A stretch of 64,000 bases of DNA from Lepraria neglecta (taxonomy: Eukaryota; Ascomycota; Lecanoromycetes; Lecanorales; Stereocaulaceae): positions 2,542,001-2,606,000 of the forward strand of contig CM065651.1 in assembly GCA_033220425.1 (NCBI GenBank). The letters run 5' to 3'. A program made the translations under genes and the position numbers. Of this stretch, positions 24,708 through 36,500 are shown in pieces; within the stretch, counting starts at the first letter, position 1; every line of letters begins with the position of its first letter. The notes beneath the pieces are model-generated. The model saw only the letters and a list, made by a program, of their open reading frames with translations, did no database searches and had not been told where the DNA came from.

Positions 24708-25983
24708 TCACCTCTTCTTATCCCCCTCCTTCCCCTTCCCCTTCCCCTTCCCCTTCTCACTCTTCTCTTCACCCCTCCCCTCCTCCGCCTCCCCATTTAC
24801 TCCGTTGACACCATCCGTCTTTTTGCTATTCTTGTCTTTGCCCTCTTCCTCCTTTTGAGCATCCTTCTCCTCCTGCTGCTGCCGATTCTGGATCTTATTC
24901 TCAATCAAATCATGGAACGCCGTAATAGCCCTAACCAAACTACTCAAATAAATAGACATCAGCTGATCATTCGTCTTCACACTCATACTCCTCGCAAGGT
25001 CCGAATTGCTTGTGCTCCCTGGCGCCCCTTCCCCGGATGGGCCCTCTGTCACCTCCGACGGTGTAAGAGCTGTAGGATTACTCAAATTCGGCAGCAAATT
25101 GAAAACGTCCTGGAGATTTCCGAGAATGGCGTGGTTGACGGGGAGTTCCTTGTCGATCACTTTCTGCAAATAGGCGCCTATATCGCGGAGGCGAAGATGC
25201 AGACCTTGCAGTGATTGCAGCTGGGACGTTATGCGTGTGGAGAGGGTGCCGACTGCGACGTCGCGGATGTCGCGGAGGAGATGCTCGACGCCTATTTCTT
25301 CTGCTTCTTCGGCTTCGATTATGGAGGGGGTGTGCATGAAGGTTTTGGTTGTTGTTGTGCCGTCCTATGCATTACCAGTGAAGTATCAGCATTCCATCGT
25401 AGACTATCTTTGGCGACGGTGGGTAAGGGAAATGGGAGGTGGGGGAGGATAGCGTACATCTTTGATTTCTTCAACGGCGAAGTAGGCATCCGTAGGCACG
25501 CCCACTTCCTTCGGCTGCACATCTATGATAACGAGGAGTGGATTCGGCGTGTAGCGTTTAAACAGCTCATTGATCTCCAGATCCGACGCGCGCAGCTTGG
25601 GCCCAGAATGGTACCATCCTATCAGCTTCTCGCGGGCGTTGACTTTCTTGAACATGTCGTTCATGCCCTCGACGTAGTTGTGGTCCAAGAACCATACTGA
25701 TGGGTCTTTTTCGTCTTCTTCGAAGGGCACTGCAATTCAACACCCGTATTAGCATCTGCCTTGGAAGCTATGAAAAGGGAGAGTGGGGAGTTTATGTACC
25801 AGCAAAGCTATTTGACACTCTCACGTTCTTGCCATCGTTCTGCCCTAGTAAGACGCCCACGACTCGCTTTCGTAGGCCTTTGCCTGATCGGCCGAAGTGA
25901 TCTGCTGCTGAGAGGAGGACGAGGGGGGCGACGGATACGGTACGCGATACCAGTGATAGGGTTTCAGCTGTGGTAGCAGGCAT
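24708..25983 (-). CDS. RPN8: 26S proteasome regulatory subunit Rpn8
   Basis: Non-catalytic MPN-domain partner of Rpn11 in the proteasome lid. Three exons (25800-25983, 25458-25729 and 24708-25364) give 370 residues. The start [14 protein letters not shown] is the conserved N-terminus; an upstream in-frame Met at 26166 is ignored. The MPN domain includes [34 protein letters not shown] and NPLLVIIDV. It lacks the full JAMM metal ligand set, as expected for Rpn8. A MIT-like helical C-terminal region follows ([18 protein letters not shown]). The last 50 residues are a Lys/Glu/Gly tail, partly encoded by CTTCCC hexanucleotide repeats on the plus strand near 24725-24755. Confidence 0.96.
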
Positions 25984-26342
25984 ATCGGAGGAGAGGTGTT
26001 GAGTGTCGTAGACAGTCGATGTTTGTTGAGATTGACAGAGCTTCAAGCTCTCAAATTCGCCGGCAGTATATATACATACGCTAACCGCTTTAGGACAGAC
26101 TAGTATCGTGAGAGGCTGGGATTTCATGGAGAATTTATCCGCCTCGATAATGCGTTTATTCTTCATGTTTTACGTGGTATAAAGACATACAAGTCCTGCT
26201 GGGATTGGGTGCCATGCAAAGAATCTGGGATATTCAAAACCTCGACGTCCTCCAGTTATCCTACACGTCCTTACTGCATAATCCAGAAGCAACCCAATCT
26301 CGCAACAGGCAGATGATAGCAACCGGTCTCTAACACAGATAT
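25984..26342. other. Intergenic between RPN8 and a membrane-protein gene
   Basis: RPN8 promoter and 3' end of the next minus-strand gene; nothing else seen. Confidence 0.5.
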
Positions 26343-27702
26343 TCAGAGAAAGGCATTGGGTACCCCACTGACAGCTCGCTCGCTTGCAAACTCGCCCCCC
26401 TCAGATTTGACCAAATTTTCCTCGCTATTGCTATTACCACGCTCTAGCTCTATGAAATTTTTATGATCCAGCTGATGCTTGTGCTCCGTATGACTGCTCG
26501 TCCGACTCCAGCTGGATTTAGTCTTGAGACGCCGCCACGATCTATCAATAACATCCTTGGGGAGAACGTGGCTGGAGAACGAGTTCAATATGGGCACGCA
26601 ACCGCAGATGAGGCCGGTGTTGACTTCGATCACACTGTAGAGGGCTAAGTTATAACGCAGCGTCATAGACGAAGGAAGGGCCTTACCTCCAAAGGAAAGT
26701 GTTCGCAGCGAGCCATGTCCGGTCGGTATTCGTAAGATCACGGACAACACAGACGAAGCGTATAATTGCCACAGCCCAATTGCTACAACAGAGGTAATTA
26801 GCCCATCGTACTTGCCCACAAGACGGATGACTTACACCGAACCTGCCATGAACACGAGAGATATGCCAATCTTCTGCTTGAGAGAAAGTTGCAGCTTCCA
26901 AACCATAGGCAGCGGTAGCACAAACATGATCAAATCAGTAATGAAGTTCAAGGAGCCATATCCGTAGTCGGCTTTGATTGTTTCGATGCAATGACCTGGG
27001 ATGTCCGGCTTCCAGTATTTCGCTACGGGAGAGCAACCGAAGAGAAGCGTTATAAAATTGCTGAACAAGTACCCAAACACAATGAACATGACGGCCCATG
27101 TCCAGTATCTGAAGGTACTGCTGATTTTAAAAATTCGTAGGTAGAGGAATAGGATAGCGAGTTTATATCCGAGGAGGCTGACCAAATATGTGGCAGAAGA
27201 AATAAAAATCCACTGGCGTGTGTTGATAGCCTGAACTGCCCCTCATGACTACTGCGACTTGCGGGCACATACCTTGGAGTAGTCCACCTTCAAATCTGGC
27301 GGCATGTCCAACTGGTGAAGGCCCATCCCGTAACGTGTGGCTTTAAGATGTCAGTGACTTGCGCCCATAGTTGGAGCAGGATTCGGTTCACAGATGCCAA
27401 GGAGAACACCATAGCTGATAGTGAATGGCTTGAGATTCCGCATCAGCAACCAAGTTACAAGGTTTTCAGCCATAGCATCCCTACCAATGTGATGACGGCT
27501 GCGTCTGGGAGGGGTCAGCTCTCTGTAGACCGGTAGATCGTTAGGGCGATGTACAATCATCCCAACCTACTGAACGGTTGATGAAGACTCTCGTCCATAA
27601 TCTCACCCCTACGAACAAAGTCGAGAAAATAGAACAGACGATGCAAGTAACGATGATGCCGTGGGCTCGGCTAGGAACATTGTCAGGAACTTCGCTAGCC
27701 AT
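26343..27702 (-). CDS. Fungal rhodopsin-domain (PTH11-like) seven-helix membrane protein
   Basis: Start at 27702 (MASEVPDNVPSRAHG); an in-frame Met 12 codons earlier at 27738 is possible. Several short introns interrupt it. After splicing near 27570-27300 the frame reads RSVGWDD, AAVITLPFTISYGVLLGI, then TRYGMGLHQLDMPP. The GWDD and RYGxGxH motifs are hallmarks of the fungal rhodopsin-like integral membrane family. Later helices include SLLGYKLAILFLYLRIF, GHCIE, NFITDLIMFVLPLPMVWKL and VIEVNTGLICGCVPIL. The C-terminal 90 residues are cytosolic, Ser- and Glu-rich. Proteins of this group are thought to be surface sensors, but ligand and signalling partner are unknown. The 26.7-26.9 kb exon edges are not fully resolved. 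Confidence 0.82.
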
Positions 27703-29226
27703 GATGATAACCGAGTGTGAGATTCGCTTAATTGGCAATATGAATGTGTAGGCCTGAGTAGAAAAGAACGGACGAGAAGTAGAAATATCTTGAGAAGGGC
27801 CCCTCTTATTAAGTCGTATCAGGTCAATGACAGAATGGGCCGGGGGAAGATGAGGCTAGCCAGGTGTTTCATAGGGCATGGCCCAAAATAAAGACAAATT
27901 GGGTACTAAGATCGTCATGTATCCCTGCAAAGACATCTCCGTTATTCCGGAGCGGTGGTACGCATCGTAAAGCAACTGGCGGACGGCTGACAGCCGAGGC
28001 TTGATTACTATGACTGCATTAACGTAAGCCGCAGGAAGAAAATATAGGCATTCTCTCGGCACGTGGCATTGGAACTACCGTTCTGTTTCATCATCTCACA
28101 TTAGGCTCTATTATAGAGAATGCATTGTCGGTGGCTGAATGAGTTCGAAAACGCGAGTAGCTCGTGCTAATAGCTGGGTTGGATGAGGTAGATACTGCTG
28201 CCGAGCATTTCTCACTGTATCTGCCCTGCCATCGTCTGGCTGAGCATGGCACATAGCCTCTGATGTCAGCGAAGTGATGGCTGAGCCTGATGCACGATAT
28301 CGCCAAATGAAGGACAAGGTATGATGATCGCGTTGATGGAGACTCCTATATATAGGTTGAACTATGCCTGTACCTCTTTCGGACTAGCCGGTGTCTAGTG
28401 CGGTGGCGCCGCTGTTAAACTTCTTCCCGGCTTGAGAGCAAGTTTCTCTGTATTTGCCCGAGTTTTCTGTCACTCCTCTATCGATACGGGGAGTTGGAAG
28501 AGACCAACTTTCGACGCTGCGGCCAAGTCGCCCAGACTCGGGCCAGTCCCCTCTCTACAGTTCCCTCGGAATACGGGCTCGACGATGCCTTGATCAACTT
28601 TGGACGCCTTGCAATTGGTATTGGGTGAATATTTCCGACAAGTCTGCGCATTTTGAGGTTTACCGCGCTCGATCGATCCCGAAGACGCTGGATGTACGAG
28701 TTTGAAATGGCCCAATTCAATAAATAGCTGTTGCTCCGTTACAGAAAATACATGGAATGTCTCTATCCGAAGCGGACTATGACGGGGATTGGCGCAGTCT
28801 GCATTTCCAGAGAACGACATATGTGCCACATTTTGAACGTTTGGCTTGCTTTCTTCGCTACTGTCGAATTAATTTGCCACAATGAGACTAAATCTGTCTG
28901 CGAGGTTTCAAATTCTTTATCTGTTTCTGCGTTGATCCCCAACAATCTCATAGTCTCAGCCCTTTCATTGACTTACAATGCCATTTGACAGTGCGACAAT
29001 GAAACGCGTGACACAAAGAATCCGATTTAGTAACATGGATAGGAGACACAAAACAGATACAACTATCCTCGGCCCCTGCCAAAGTTGCTTGGACCTTCCA
29101 TCCTTCAACCTCATCACTTTCATCAGAAACAAAACAACTCCTACGAAACATCCCATATCTGGCTAAATCGGCATCGCGATCCTAGTCAAATACTCCAAGA
29201 GCTTTTCGCTTCGCAACGACCCAAAC
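27703..29226. other. Intergenic, 1.5 kb
   Basis: Upstream of both the rhodopsin-domain gene and the J-domain gene. Open frames of 60-120 codons on both strands overlap one another, and none shows a domain. No gene is supported. Confidence 0.5.
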
Positions 29227-30483
29227 ATGTCTTACTGTCCATCTACTGCCGGAGGACGATCTAAAGGCAGCTCCAGCGAGTTCCGAGAATATGCCAATCG
29301 TGAATCTTATGGTGAATTTCCGCCGCGCGAAATTAGAGAACAGGCAAATCGCGACGCTTTTGGTGAATCTACTCCTCGCAACAGTTTTCAAAGCTTCAGC
29401 CGCCGTTCTCCCCGCCCAGACGAGACTCGTGGGACGGGGACGAGATATTCCACTTCGTACTCCACCTCATACAGCACCTCGTACAACACTGGCTCGTACA
29501 GCAGCTCTTACACAAGTTCATACATTAGCTCAAGTCGCTCCGGGCTTGCAACATCCGGCTCATATCGAGACACCGCCGAATCCTTACGCAAAGAGGTATA
29601 TCAAGTCGAGCGGGACTTCGACCGCCTCGAGGCCGAATCTGAACGTCACGAGAGGAAGAAAGGTAAGCTTCGCGATGATCCAGAGTTTTCCGAGCTCTAC
29701 TACAAGACTGAGCCCCGCATCTCGCGCGAATGGGATGAAGTCAAAGGTCACCAAGCTGACATAGCTCGGCGTATAGCAGAGCTCAATCGCACCAACCCAA
29801 AATGTGCCGAAGAAGCGAGAGCGAAAAAGCCCGAGCGGTCATACACAGACGACTACCCGAGCAAGCCTAGTCGTTCGGAAAGCTACGGCGATCCTCCACG
29901 CTCTTTCCCTCGTAACGAAAAGCCCAAGAGGAGCAATAGCAATAGCTACCAAGACGAGCCTCCACGTTCCACTCCTCGCGAACAAAAGCCCAGGAGGAGC
30001 AATAGCAATAGCAATAGCAATAGCAATAGCAATAGCTACCAAGACGAGCCCAACAATGGCAGCAGGCATGGAAAAACGCCCAAGAGGAGCAATAGCAATA
30101 GCTACCAAGACGAGTCTAAGAGTGGCAGCTGGCGTGAAGAAAAGCCCAGGAGCAGTCGAAGTGGTACATACGATGAAAATCGTCGTAAGGAGAGCGCTCG
30201 AAGGGCATCACCTCCGCCTCCCATTGAGGAGGAGTTGCCGAACTACTACGCTACCCTGGGAATCTCTCCCAAGGCTTCCTCGGCCGAGATTGCAAAAGCC
30301 GCAAAGATGAAGCGTATCGAGGTGCATCCTGATAAATGCAAGAAGGCCGGCATGTCGGAGAGAGAGCTGAAGGATATCGATAAGAAAGCTGCTCTAGTGG
30401 GTCAGGCTGCTGATGTGCTGACTAATCCGAAGCTCAAGGCGGACTATGATCTAGAATTTCGTATGGCTCGTTTGGCATTTTAG
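29227..30483 (+). CDS. J-domain protein with disordered Ser/Asn/Tyr-rich region and C-terminal J domain
   Basis: Intronless, 418 residues. The J domain sits at the extreme C-terminus (about 343-415): NYYATLGISPKASS, then MKRIEVHPDKCKK with the HPD motif that stimulates Hsp70 ATPase, then the ending NPKLKADYDLEFR. The N-terminal 120 residues are Ser/Tyr/Arg-rich, with STSY repeats at about 74-90. A charged helix follows (YRDTAESLRKEVYQVERDFDRLE). Then come three units built on KRSNSNSYQDE. It is probably a cytosolic or nuclear co-chaperone with a disordered client- or condensate-type region. That role is inferred from layout only; this is not one of the standard class A or B DnaJ proteins. Confidence 0.82.
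   Translation: MSYCPSTAGGRSKGSSSEFREYANRESYGEFPPREIREQANRDAFGESTPRNSFQSFSRRSPRPDETRGTGTRYSTSYSTSYSTSYNTGSYSSSYTSSYISSSRSGLATSGSYRDTAESLRKEVYQVERDFDRLEAESERHERKKGKLRDDPEFSELYYKTEPRISREWDEVKGHQADIARRIAELNRTNPKCAEEARAKKPERSYTDDYPSKPSRSESYGDPPRSFPRNEKPKRSNSNSYQDEPPRSTPREQKPRRSNSNSNSNSNSNSYQDEPNNGSRHGKTPKRSNSNSYQDESKSGSWREEKPRSSRSGTYDENRRKESARRASPPPPIEEELPNYYATLGISPKASSAEIAKAAKMKRIEVHPDKCKKAGMSERELKDIDKKAALVGQAADVLTNPKLKADYDLEFRMARLAF
29925..30115 (+). repeat. Imperfect coding repeat (KRSNSNSYQDE unit) with an AGCAAT expansion
   Basis: Three units of 60-90 bp each contain 'aggagcaatagcaatagctaccaagacgag'-type sequence. The middle unit carries an extra AGCAAT hexanucleotide run at 29998-30036 (six (Ser-Asn) steps). 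The hexanucleotide should be length-polymorphic. Confidence 0.8.
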
Positions 30484-31201
30484 GTGGGTAAATGCTTTGC
30501 ATACTCTGATGTCAGGCAACAAACGGTAAGTCCCAGCATTTGTTTACTAGCATTTAGTCTTTATTAGTCGTCCTATACCATTGTTGACTGTCTAAATGCA
30601 AGCAAAAAACTTTAGTTGTTTACAGTGATCAACTCACTAATCTTTTGATTTTATAAAGTTACAACAAATGCTCCTTTCCATACCGCAGAAACAAGGCCGG
30701 GTACCATTGCCAATTGACGACGTTCTCCGGATTTAATCCGGCAATACTCAGCACCAATTATTCTGAACCACTCTTCGTTTTCATTTGCATGCTCTCATGC
30801 TCAATAAATTGTGATTTTCTTAGCAATATTATGTAACTTTTGGCGTAAGAAAGTTAAATTTTGTATGAATGTGAGTGTCTAACGGACAGTATCCTGGACA
30901 TTCGTCTTATCCTATGACACTCGATCCAATCTATTGCATCCAACATATCGTATGGTGGTGGAACATTTAATCAGTCCTGATCCTCGCTCTCCTCCCCTCC
31001 GACTCTAAGCCCCCACTGTGATCCGCCTCCTCATGTCCATCCCCAGTCTTCTCTTTCCTCTTATACCCTTATCTTGTCCCCACAGCCGCCAGCCTCGCAT
31101 CCCTCCTCCGTTTACACTCATTCCTCTTTCCCTTCAACTCCTCCTTCGTCTCCCCCTTATACATACTCCAAGCCGTAAGCAACCAAGTCCCAAGCAGCAT
31201 A
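30484..31201. other. Intergenic, AT-rich
   Basis: Contains the J-domain gene 3' region; 30530-30960 is AT-rich. No gene is seen. Confidence 0.5.
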
Positions 31202-32955
31202 CTAATCCCACTCTGCGGCGCCCCCCTGCCCCGGCTCCATTTCCTCCTGTGACGAGCGATGAGGCAGTGTAGTACCATGCCAGTCGGTGCATGGATGGAC
31301 GATGAGGTTATTGCGTCTGTTGGGGACTTTGATGCCGTATTTATCGAAGAGGAAATGCCGGCCTTGGTCCGCTGAAGTGGTGCGGTTGGTTGTGAGGGAG
31401 ATCAAATATTGGCTGCCGTTTGTTTCTTTGTGGATGCCTCTAGAGAGATGGTTAGCGCAACTCTCCTTATAAGCTAGTCGCAGGATCGGAATGATATCCT
31501 CACTTAGCATAATTCATCCCAACAAACCCGCTCGGAGGACCCAACTCCAGCCCCTCGAACTCAAAATGCGTCCTATTCGACATCATCGAGGTATTTGAAT
31601 CGACTGCTTTCCCTTTCATATTCCAGTCCATACGAGGCAAGCCGTGGATTTCCATCGTGTCTTCGAAATCGGCGAGTATCTCTGAGGGTAGGACTCGCTT
31701 GTATGCTGTCCATAGGAGGCTCTGGATGGATTTTGCTTCGTGGATGTATTGGCGGAGTTCGCTGACTGTGTGGGTGACTGTTTTGAAACCTCGTCCCCAG
31801 TCGAATTTTGTGGTGCTGTGGCTGGGTTTGGGAAGGATGGGGGGAGGGAGAGTGGTGGGGTCTGTTGGGGTAGCGATGGGGTCGTTAGGCATAGTAGGAG
31901 GAGCAGTCTGGCCTTTGAGCGTTTCTTGGGAATGCGCTGGGAAGCAGTCTTCTTGTCTTCAATCGAAACTGCATGGGTAAGGTCGGTCTTTATCTTTGGA
32001 GCAGCGGTGGTTCTCCTAGAAGCAGTAATAAGAGCGGTGTTGACATTATCTAAGTTCTCCTTCGCGGCGTTTCTTTTCTTCCCTATCTGCTCATTACGTG
32101 CGCTGGTATATCTAAGCTGGCTTATGCGACCGAGGTCATCACGCTGACAGGTGTTAGGCAGAAGAATAGGATTAGATCATCATGACAACTTACTGACATT
32201 GCGAATCGAACTCGCTAGCTTGCACACAGTCGCATCAATGTAACCCACTAACCCATGACCTAATGTATCCGGTGTTGATCCTCCCTGGATGAAATCCCAG
32301 ACCACAACACCGGCCATGGAACCGTCTGTATCGTACAAGATGGTATTCTCGCCCGGCGTTAGCTCCTGCAGCTCTCCTGGCTCAATGACGTTCATCGCCC
32401 GTTCGAGAGCAAGCTTTTTAGGATTGGGTCGTGCGTCTTTGAGCTTTCTTGTTCGAAAACGTTCACGCCACAAGGTCGCTGTGACGGGGTCCTCGCTTCC
32501 CCAGGTTCCAAATACTGGTTGATGTCGGCTTCATTTCTCGGTGTTAGCTGGAATTTGTGGAATTTCTCCTGGAATGCTTCGATATCTTTTGGGGTCCAGT
32601 CCAACTTTAAGAGGCTCAGCATTGCCAGATCGTTGACAGAAGCGCCATGGCTCGGTAGAACAGCAGGGGGACCTTCTGGATGAACAATTCGTTTATGGAA
32701 TCTTGGTGCCCGCCTTCCGTCTGGATCCGAAATCTCGGGATGGGAAGCTGGATCTAGCTTTGTTGATTGGGATCCAGAGTTGGCCGAATGCAAATTTAAA
32801 ATGCAACACTTATCTTTGGTTTTTTGGAGCCCCGACTTTGCCTCCCTCTTGCGCTTCATTGCCATGCCTGATGGCTGATAATCCATGTCACTGTTGATCA
32901 AACTACTAGGTATGAAGGCTTTACTAAGCGAGTTAGGAGTTTTTCCAGCCAACAC
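31202..32955 (-). pseudogene. Decayed gene of a conserved fungal protein of unknown function
   Basis: Long segments look like one protein: LPSHGASVNDLAMLSLLKLDW, then WGSEDPVTATLWRERF, ELTPGENTILYDTDGSMAG, FDWGRGFKTVTHTVSELRQY, and FLFDKYGIKVPNRRNNL at the end. They do not share a frame. The frame must shift by one base near 32510 (NQYLEP to WGSEDP). It shifts again at about 32190, where the only good intron (GTAAGTTG..CTGTCAG) lands out of phase on a stop. It shifts a third time near 31900-31950. A normal intron at about 31456-31505 joins GFVGMNYAK to GIHKETNGSQY. The lesions suggest a pseudogene. The family is not recognised, and no catalytic motif is certain. Confidence 0.55.
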
Positions 32956-33050
32956 TCAAGAGCCTTTGGATCGAGCGAGGCCTGAAATACTGGAGGTGCG
33001 GTGAAGGAGATGTAAGGCGTGAAGAATTCTAGGTCGCCACCATACTCAGA

Positions 33051-33428
33051 TCATCCTACGCCACTCATCATCACCGTATGATGAAGCACTTTTCCTAATT
33101 GATGTTCCATCATCTTCAACTTTGAACGCCGTGGATCCATAAAGGGAGTGACCTTTAGCAACGAGTACAGCACCACTCCAAAAGAAGCTGAAAGCTCCAA
33201 ATAAGCCGTGATCAAAGACCAGAAGCTAAGGTAAATATTCCGAACTTTTCGAAGAAATTTGAAATAAGGTTCGTTGTCAAAAGCCATATGACTGGCGACT
33301 TCACATAAAGCACTTTTTGGCTTACCGGAAGTCAAATTTGCAAAGCACTGCCATCCAATACAGGCGTTCTGGACTTGCTCAGTCAAGGAGTTTTGTGGAC
33401 ATTCAAAGTATCTATCCGTAAACAGCAA
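33051..33428 (-). CDS. Hypothetical 125-residue open frame
   Basis: A single open frame lies between the PKS and the decayed gene. It has one hydrophobic stretch (IYLSFWSLITAYLELSASFGVVLYSLL) that could span a membrane, and a Cys-containing N-terminal half. It has no recognised domain, no signal peptide and no splice evidence. It may be a chance frame or a relic. Confidence 0.22.
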   Translation of the reverse strand: MLFTDRYFECPQNSLTEQVQNACIGWQCFANLTSGKPKSALCEVASHMAFDNEPYFKFLRKVRNIYLSFWSLITAYLELSASFGVVLYSLLKVTPFMDPRRSKLKMMEHQLGKVLHHTVMMSGVG

Positions 33429-33528
33429 TAAAGTTGCAGGAAACCCTAAATCGCTCGAGATCCTATGCTGAGAATGCAGTCTATTTCCTCAGGACACCCG
33501 CCCTAATCCCTTTAAATTTAAACCATGC

Positions 33529-36500
33529 TCAGGCTTTCTCTCGATACTCACTCTTCTCAGCAGCGTACTGGCCCAAAAAAAACAAGCTCTGGTTCCGCAT
33601 GATATCGAAGATGGTGACATCAGCTTTCATCTCCTTCATAAACCAGTACCGGACTTCCAGCGCCACAAGCGAATCAATACCAAAAGTATAAACAGCCTTA
33701 TCAGCATCAATATCCTCAATAGGAACAGAAAGACTATTCGAAAGCTTCTGCTTCAAAGCCTTCACAACGACCTCTTCCGCCTCAGCTTGGGAAGTCGAAG
33801 ACTTCAATAAGCTTGCATAATCAATCGCGTTTGCTGCCTCGGCGGTAGCTGTGGCTTGGACGTTGTTCTTCTGCTTCAGGATACTGAACAAGGGTTTCTT
33901 GGTCCAGTAGACCTCTCGGACATTGGCCTTGGAATTCTCAATAGCGCCTAATCCAGTTAGGATCTGAGAAGTCTGCGGCGTGCGTAGGGGAAGCGAAGGG
34001 TCGCAGCAATAATCCAGCAAGCCGAAGAGCTCGGCCTTGCGTATGCCCACAAAGCCGTCCCTTTCCAGTGACTCGGTCAGATCCTTCTCTGCAGCCCAGC
34101 CAATCGATAGAATCGGTCCTAGATTCAATGAGATGCATTTCTCGCCGGAAGAGACGCGTTGGCGCGCGAGGGCGTCTTGGTAGGAGTTCCCGGCTGCGTA
34201 GTTGGTTTGGCCTCGGGTTCCTGTGACGCTTGCTAAGGAGGATAGCAGGACGAAGAAGTCCATGTGCTCAGGTAGGTGCTTGTGTAGATTCCATGTGCCT
34301 TGGACCTTTGGCTTGATACCGGTGTTGAAATCTTCCCTGTTAGCATTCTCAAACAGCCCGTCCTTTGAGTGCGTCAATATCACAGTGGTTAGAGTAATAT
34401 GTGGGAAGATAGCTGACCTTTAGGACCATGGAGGCTTGAATGCATCCTTTGATTGGCGGCATGCTTTGCTTGAGCTCTTTGATTGTGGCGGAAACCGCGG
34501 CTTCAGCGCTTATGTCGCAAGCAGGTGCTGCAATATTGACTCCTCGGGCAGTCATTTCCTCTAGCAACTCTTGAGCATCTTTGCCTTTGGCGCCGGAACG
34601 AGATAGCAAGATGAAGTTTCTCGCACCCCTCTCAGCCATCCAGCGTGTGATAGTTCTTCCAAGTCCGCCTAGGCCTCCGGCTATAACATAAGTTGCATTC
34701 GCATTGAACATGTAGCTGGGCTTTGAGCTCGGCATAACCTAGAAGTCCCAATCACGTCAGTCAGAGATTAGTCAGGAGGCATGTTATCTTACAGGTACAA
34801 TAGCTTCTTCTTGCAACTCCACCACAACTTTGCCCATACCGGTTCCACGATGAAAAGCCTGTTCCAGCTCAAAGACCTGGAAGACCTGTAGGGGTTTGGG
34901 AGCAGTGATGCGTGCAAGATTGTCCGTCAGCAAGGCCATTACAGCCTTCAAAGTAGCTTGTACCGTCGACCCGGCCTTTTGAATAAGCCCCCTAAGATCC
35001 ACCGAGACAAAGGTAACATTTTGGGCGAACGGCGCCATCGGCAAACAACCACGTGGTTGAAAACCGGTCTTTCCAAGTTCGATGAAGTGTCCAAAAGGCC
35101 GAATACACGACCAAGACGCACATAGTCCTTCCCCACTCAGCGAATTGAGTATAACGTCGACTCCACCAGTCATTCCCATAAGTGCTCGAGCGAAGGAGCC
35201 ATCTCGACTGGAGAAGATATGGTCTTCTGGGATACCATAGACATCTGTGAGTAGCTTCTTCTCCTCCTCGGTCCCGGCAGTTGTAAAGATATTTGCCTTG
35301 AGTAACGTGGCGAGCTGAATGGCTGCCTGACCGACTCCTCCAGCTCCAGAATGGATCAAGATAGACTCGCCCTCTTCCAAATGGGCCAACTTGAACAGGG
35401 AGTAATGTGCGATAAAGAAGGCCACGGGTAAAGCAGCAGCGTATGAAAATGAGATTTCGTTCGGGATTTTGGCCACGGCATGTGCACCAGCGCGAGCATA
35501 GGTGTTGTACGCCCCAGTTGTGGTGAGGCAGCATACTCGATCGCCAGGTCTAATAGTGACAATTTGGCCCACTCGAGTCACGATTCCGGCGCATTCTTGT
35601 CCCAGGGTACTGCCTGAGAGCTGGCCCAGCGCGATCATCACGTCGTTGAAAGTCATACCTGCTGCGTGGACCTTTATCTCGACTTCGTCAGCGGCCAATG
35701 GCTTGTCGAAAAGGTCGTCGCCCTTAAACTGCAGAGTCTCAAGCAACCCAGGTGAGCTTATGCTCAATTCTAGAGCTCGACCCTGCCCAAATCTCTGCAT
35801 CTCGGCTTGTTGCTTTGTAATCTTGGCGTCGATGGTCTTGTTCAAGTACTGAGCTTCTACCACTCGGCTTATACAAAGCTGCCCCTCTCTCGACCTGTAC
35901 TCTGGCTCGTGTTGTTCTTGATCGGAGAACAAGGCCTCTTGATACACTTTCATGATTTGGTCGACCTTCATAGAGATGGATGACTCCATCTCGAGTGCAA
36001 GCTCAATGAAGCTCAGACCCCAATTTTCAGACCGTATAGATCTTGCAAAACCAGTCACGAGGCCTGATTCGGGTTTCTGAGGAAGTTCGCCGCATCCTTC
36101 AGTGACCCACAGGATGCCATGAGCGGAAGCGATCATAGTCTTGAGACTTGCGAAGTCGTGATCGCTCATATCAGCTAGGAATGGTGCATCGAGTTCCAAT
36201 AGGAAAATACAAAGGCTGTCCTTGAGATCGGTGGAGTTGATGTCTTGCAAACTTAGCATTTCGCAGGAGGAAAATCCTGTCGACTGCAGCTCTATCTCCA
36301 TCTGGGAAGCCATTTGGATTTGTGCAGGAAAGTTTTTTGAAGCAATGATTACCGTCCTCTGAGTTTTTTGGATCGGTTCTTCCTCATGGAGTTTCGTCGA
36401 GATTATTGCACTGAAGGTATGCGTTCGTGCGTCATGAGAGTCTGGTAGACAAATCTCCGCCCCAGAGAAGCCATTTTCAAGCAGGGTCTCATGCCAATCT

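Noticed and set aside
25984-26166. 61-residue N-terminal extension of Rpn8
   Set aside because: Fungal Rpn8 begins at MPATTAETL, and the upstream codons look like untranslated leader.
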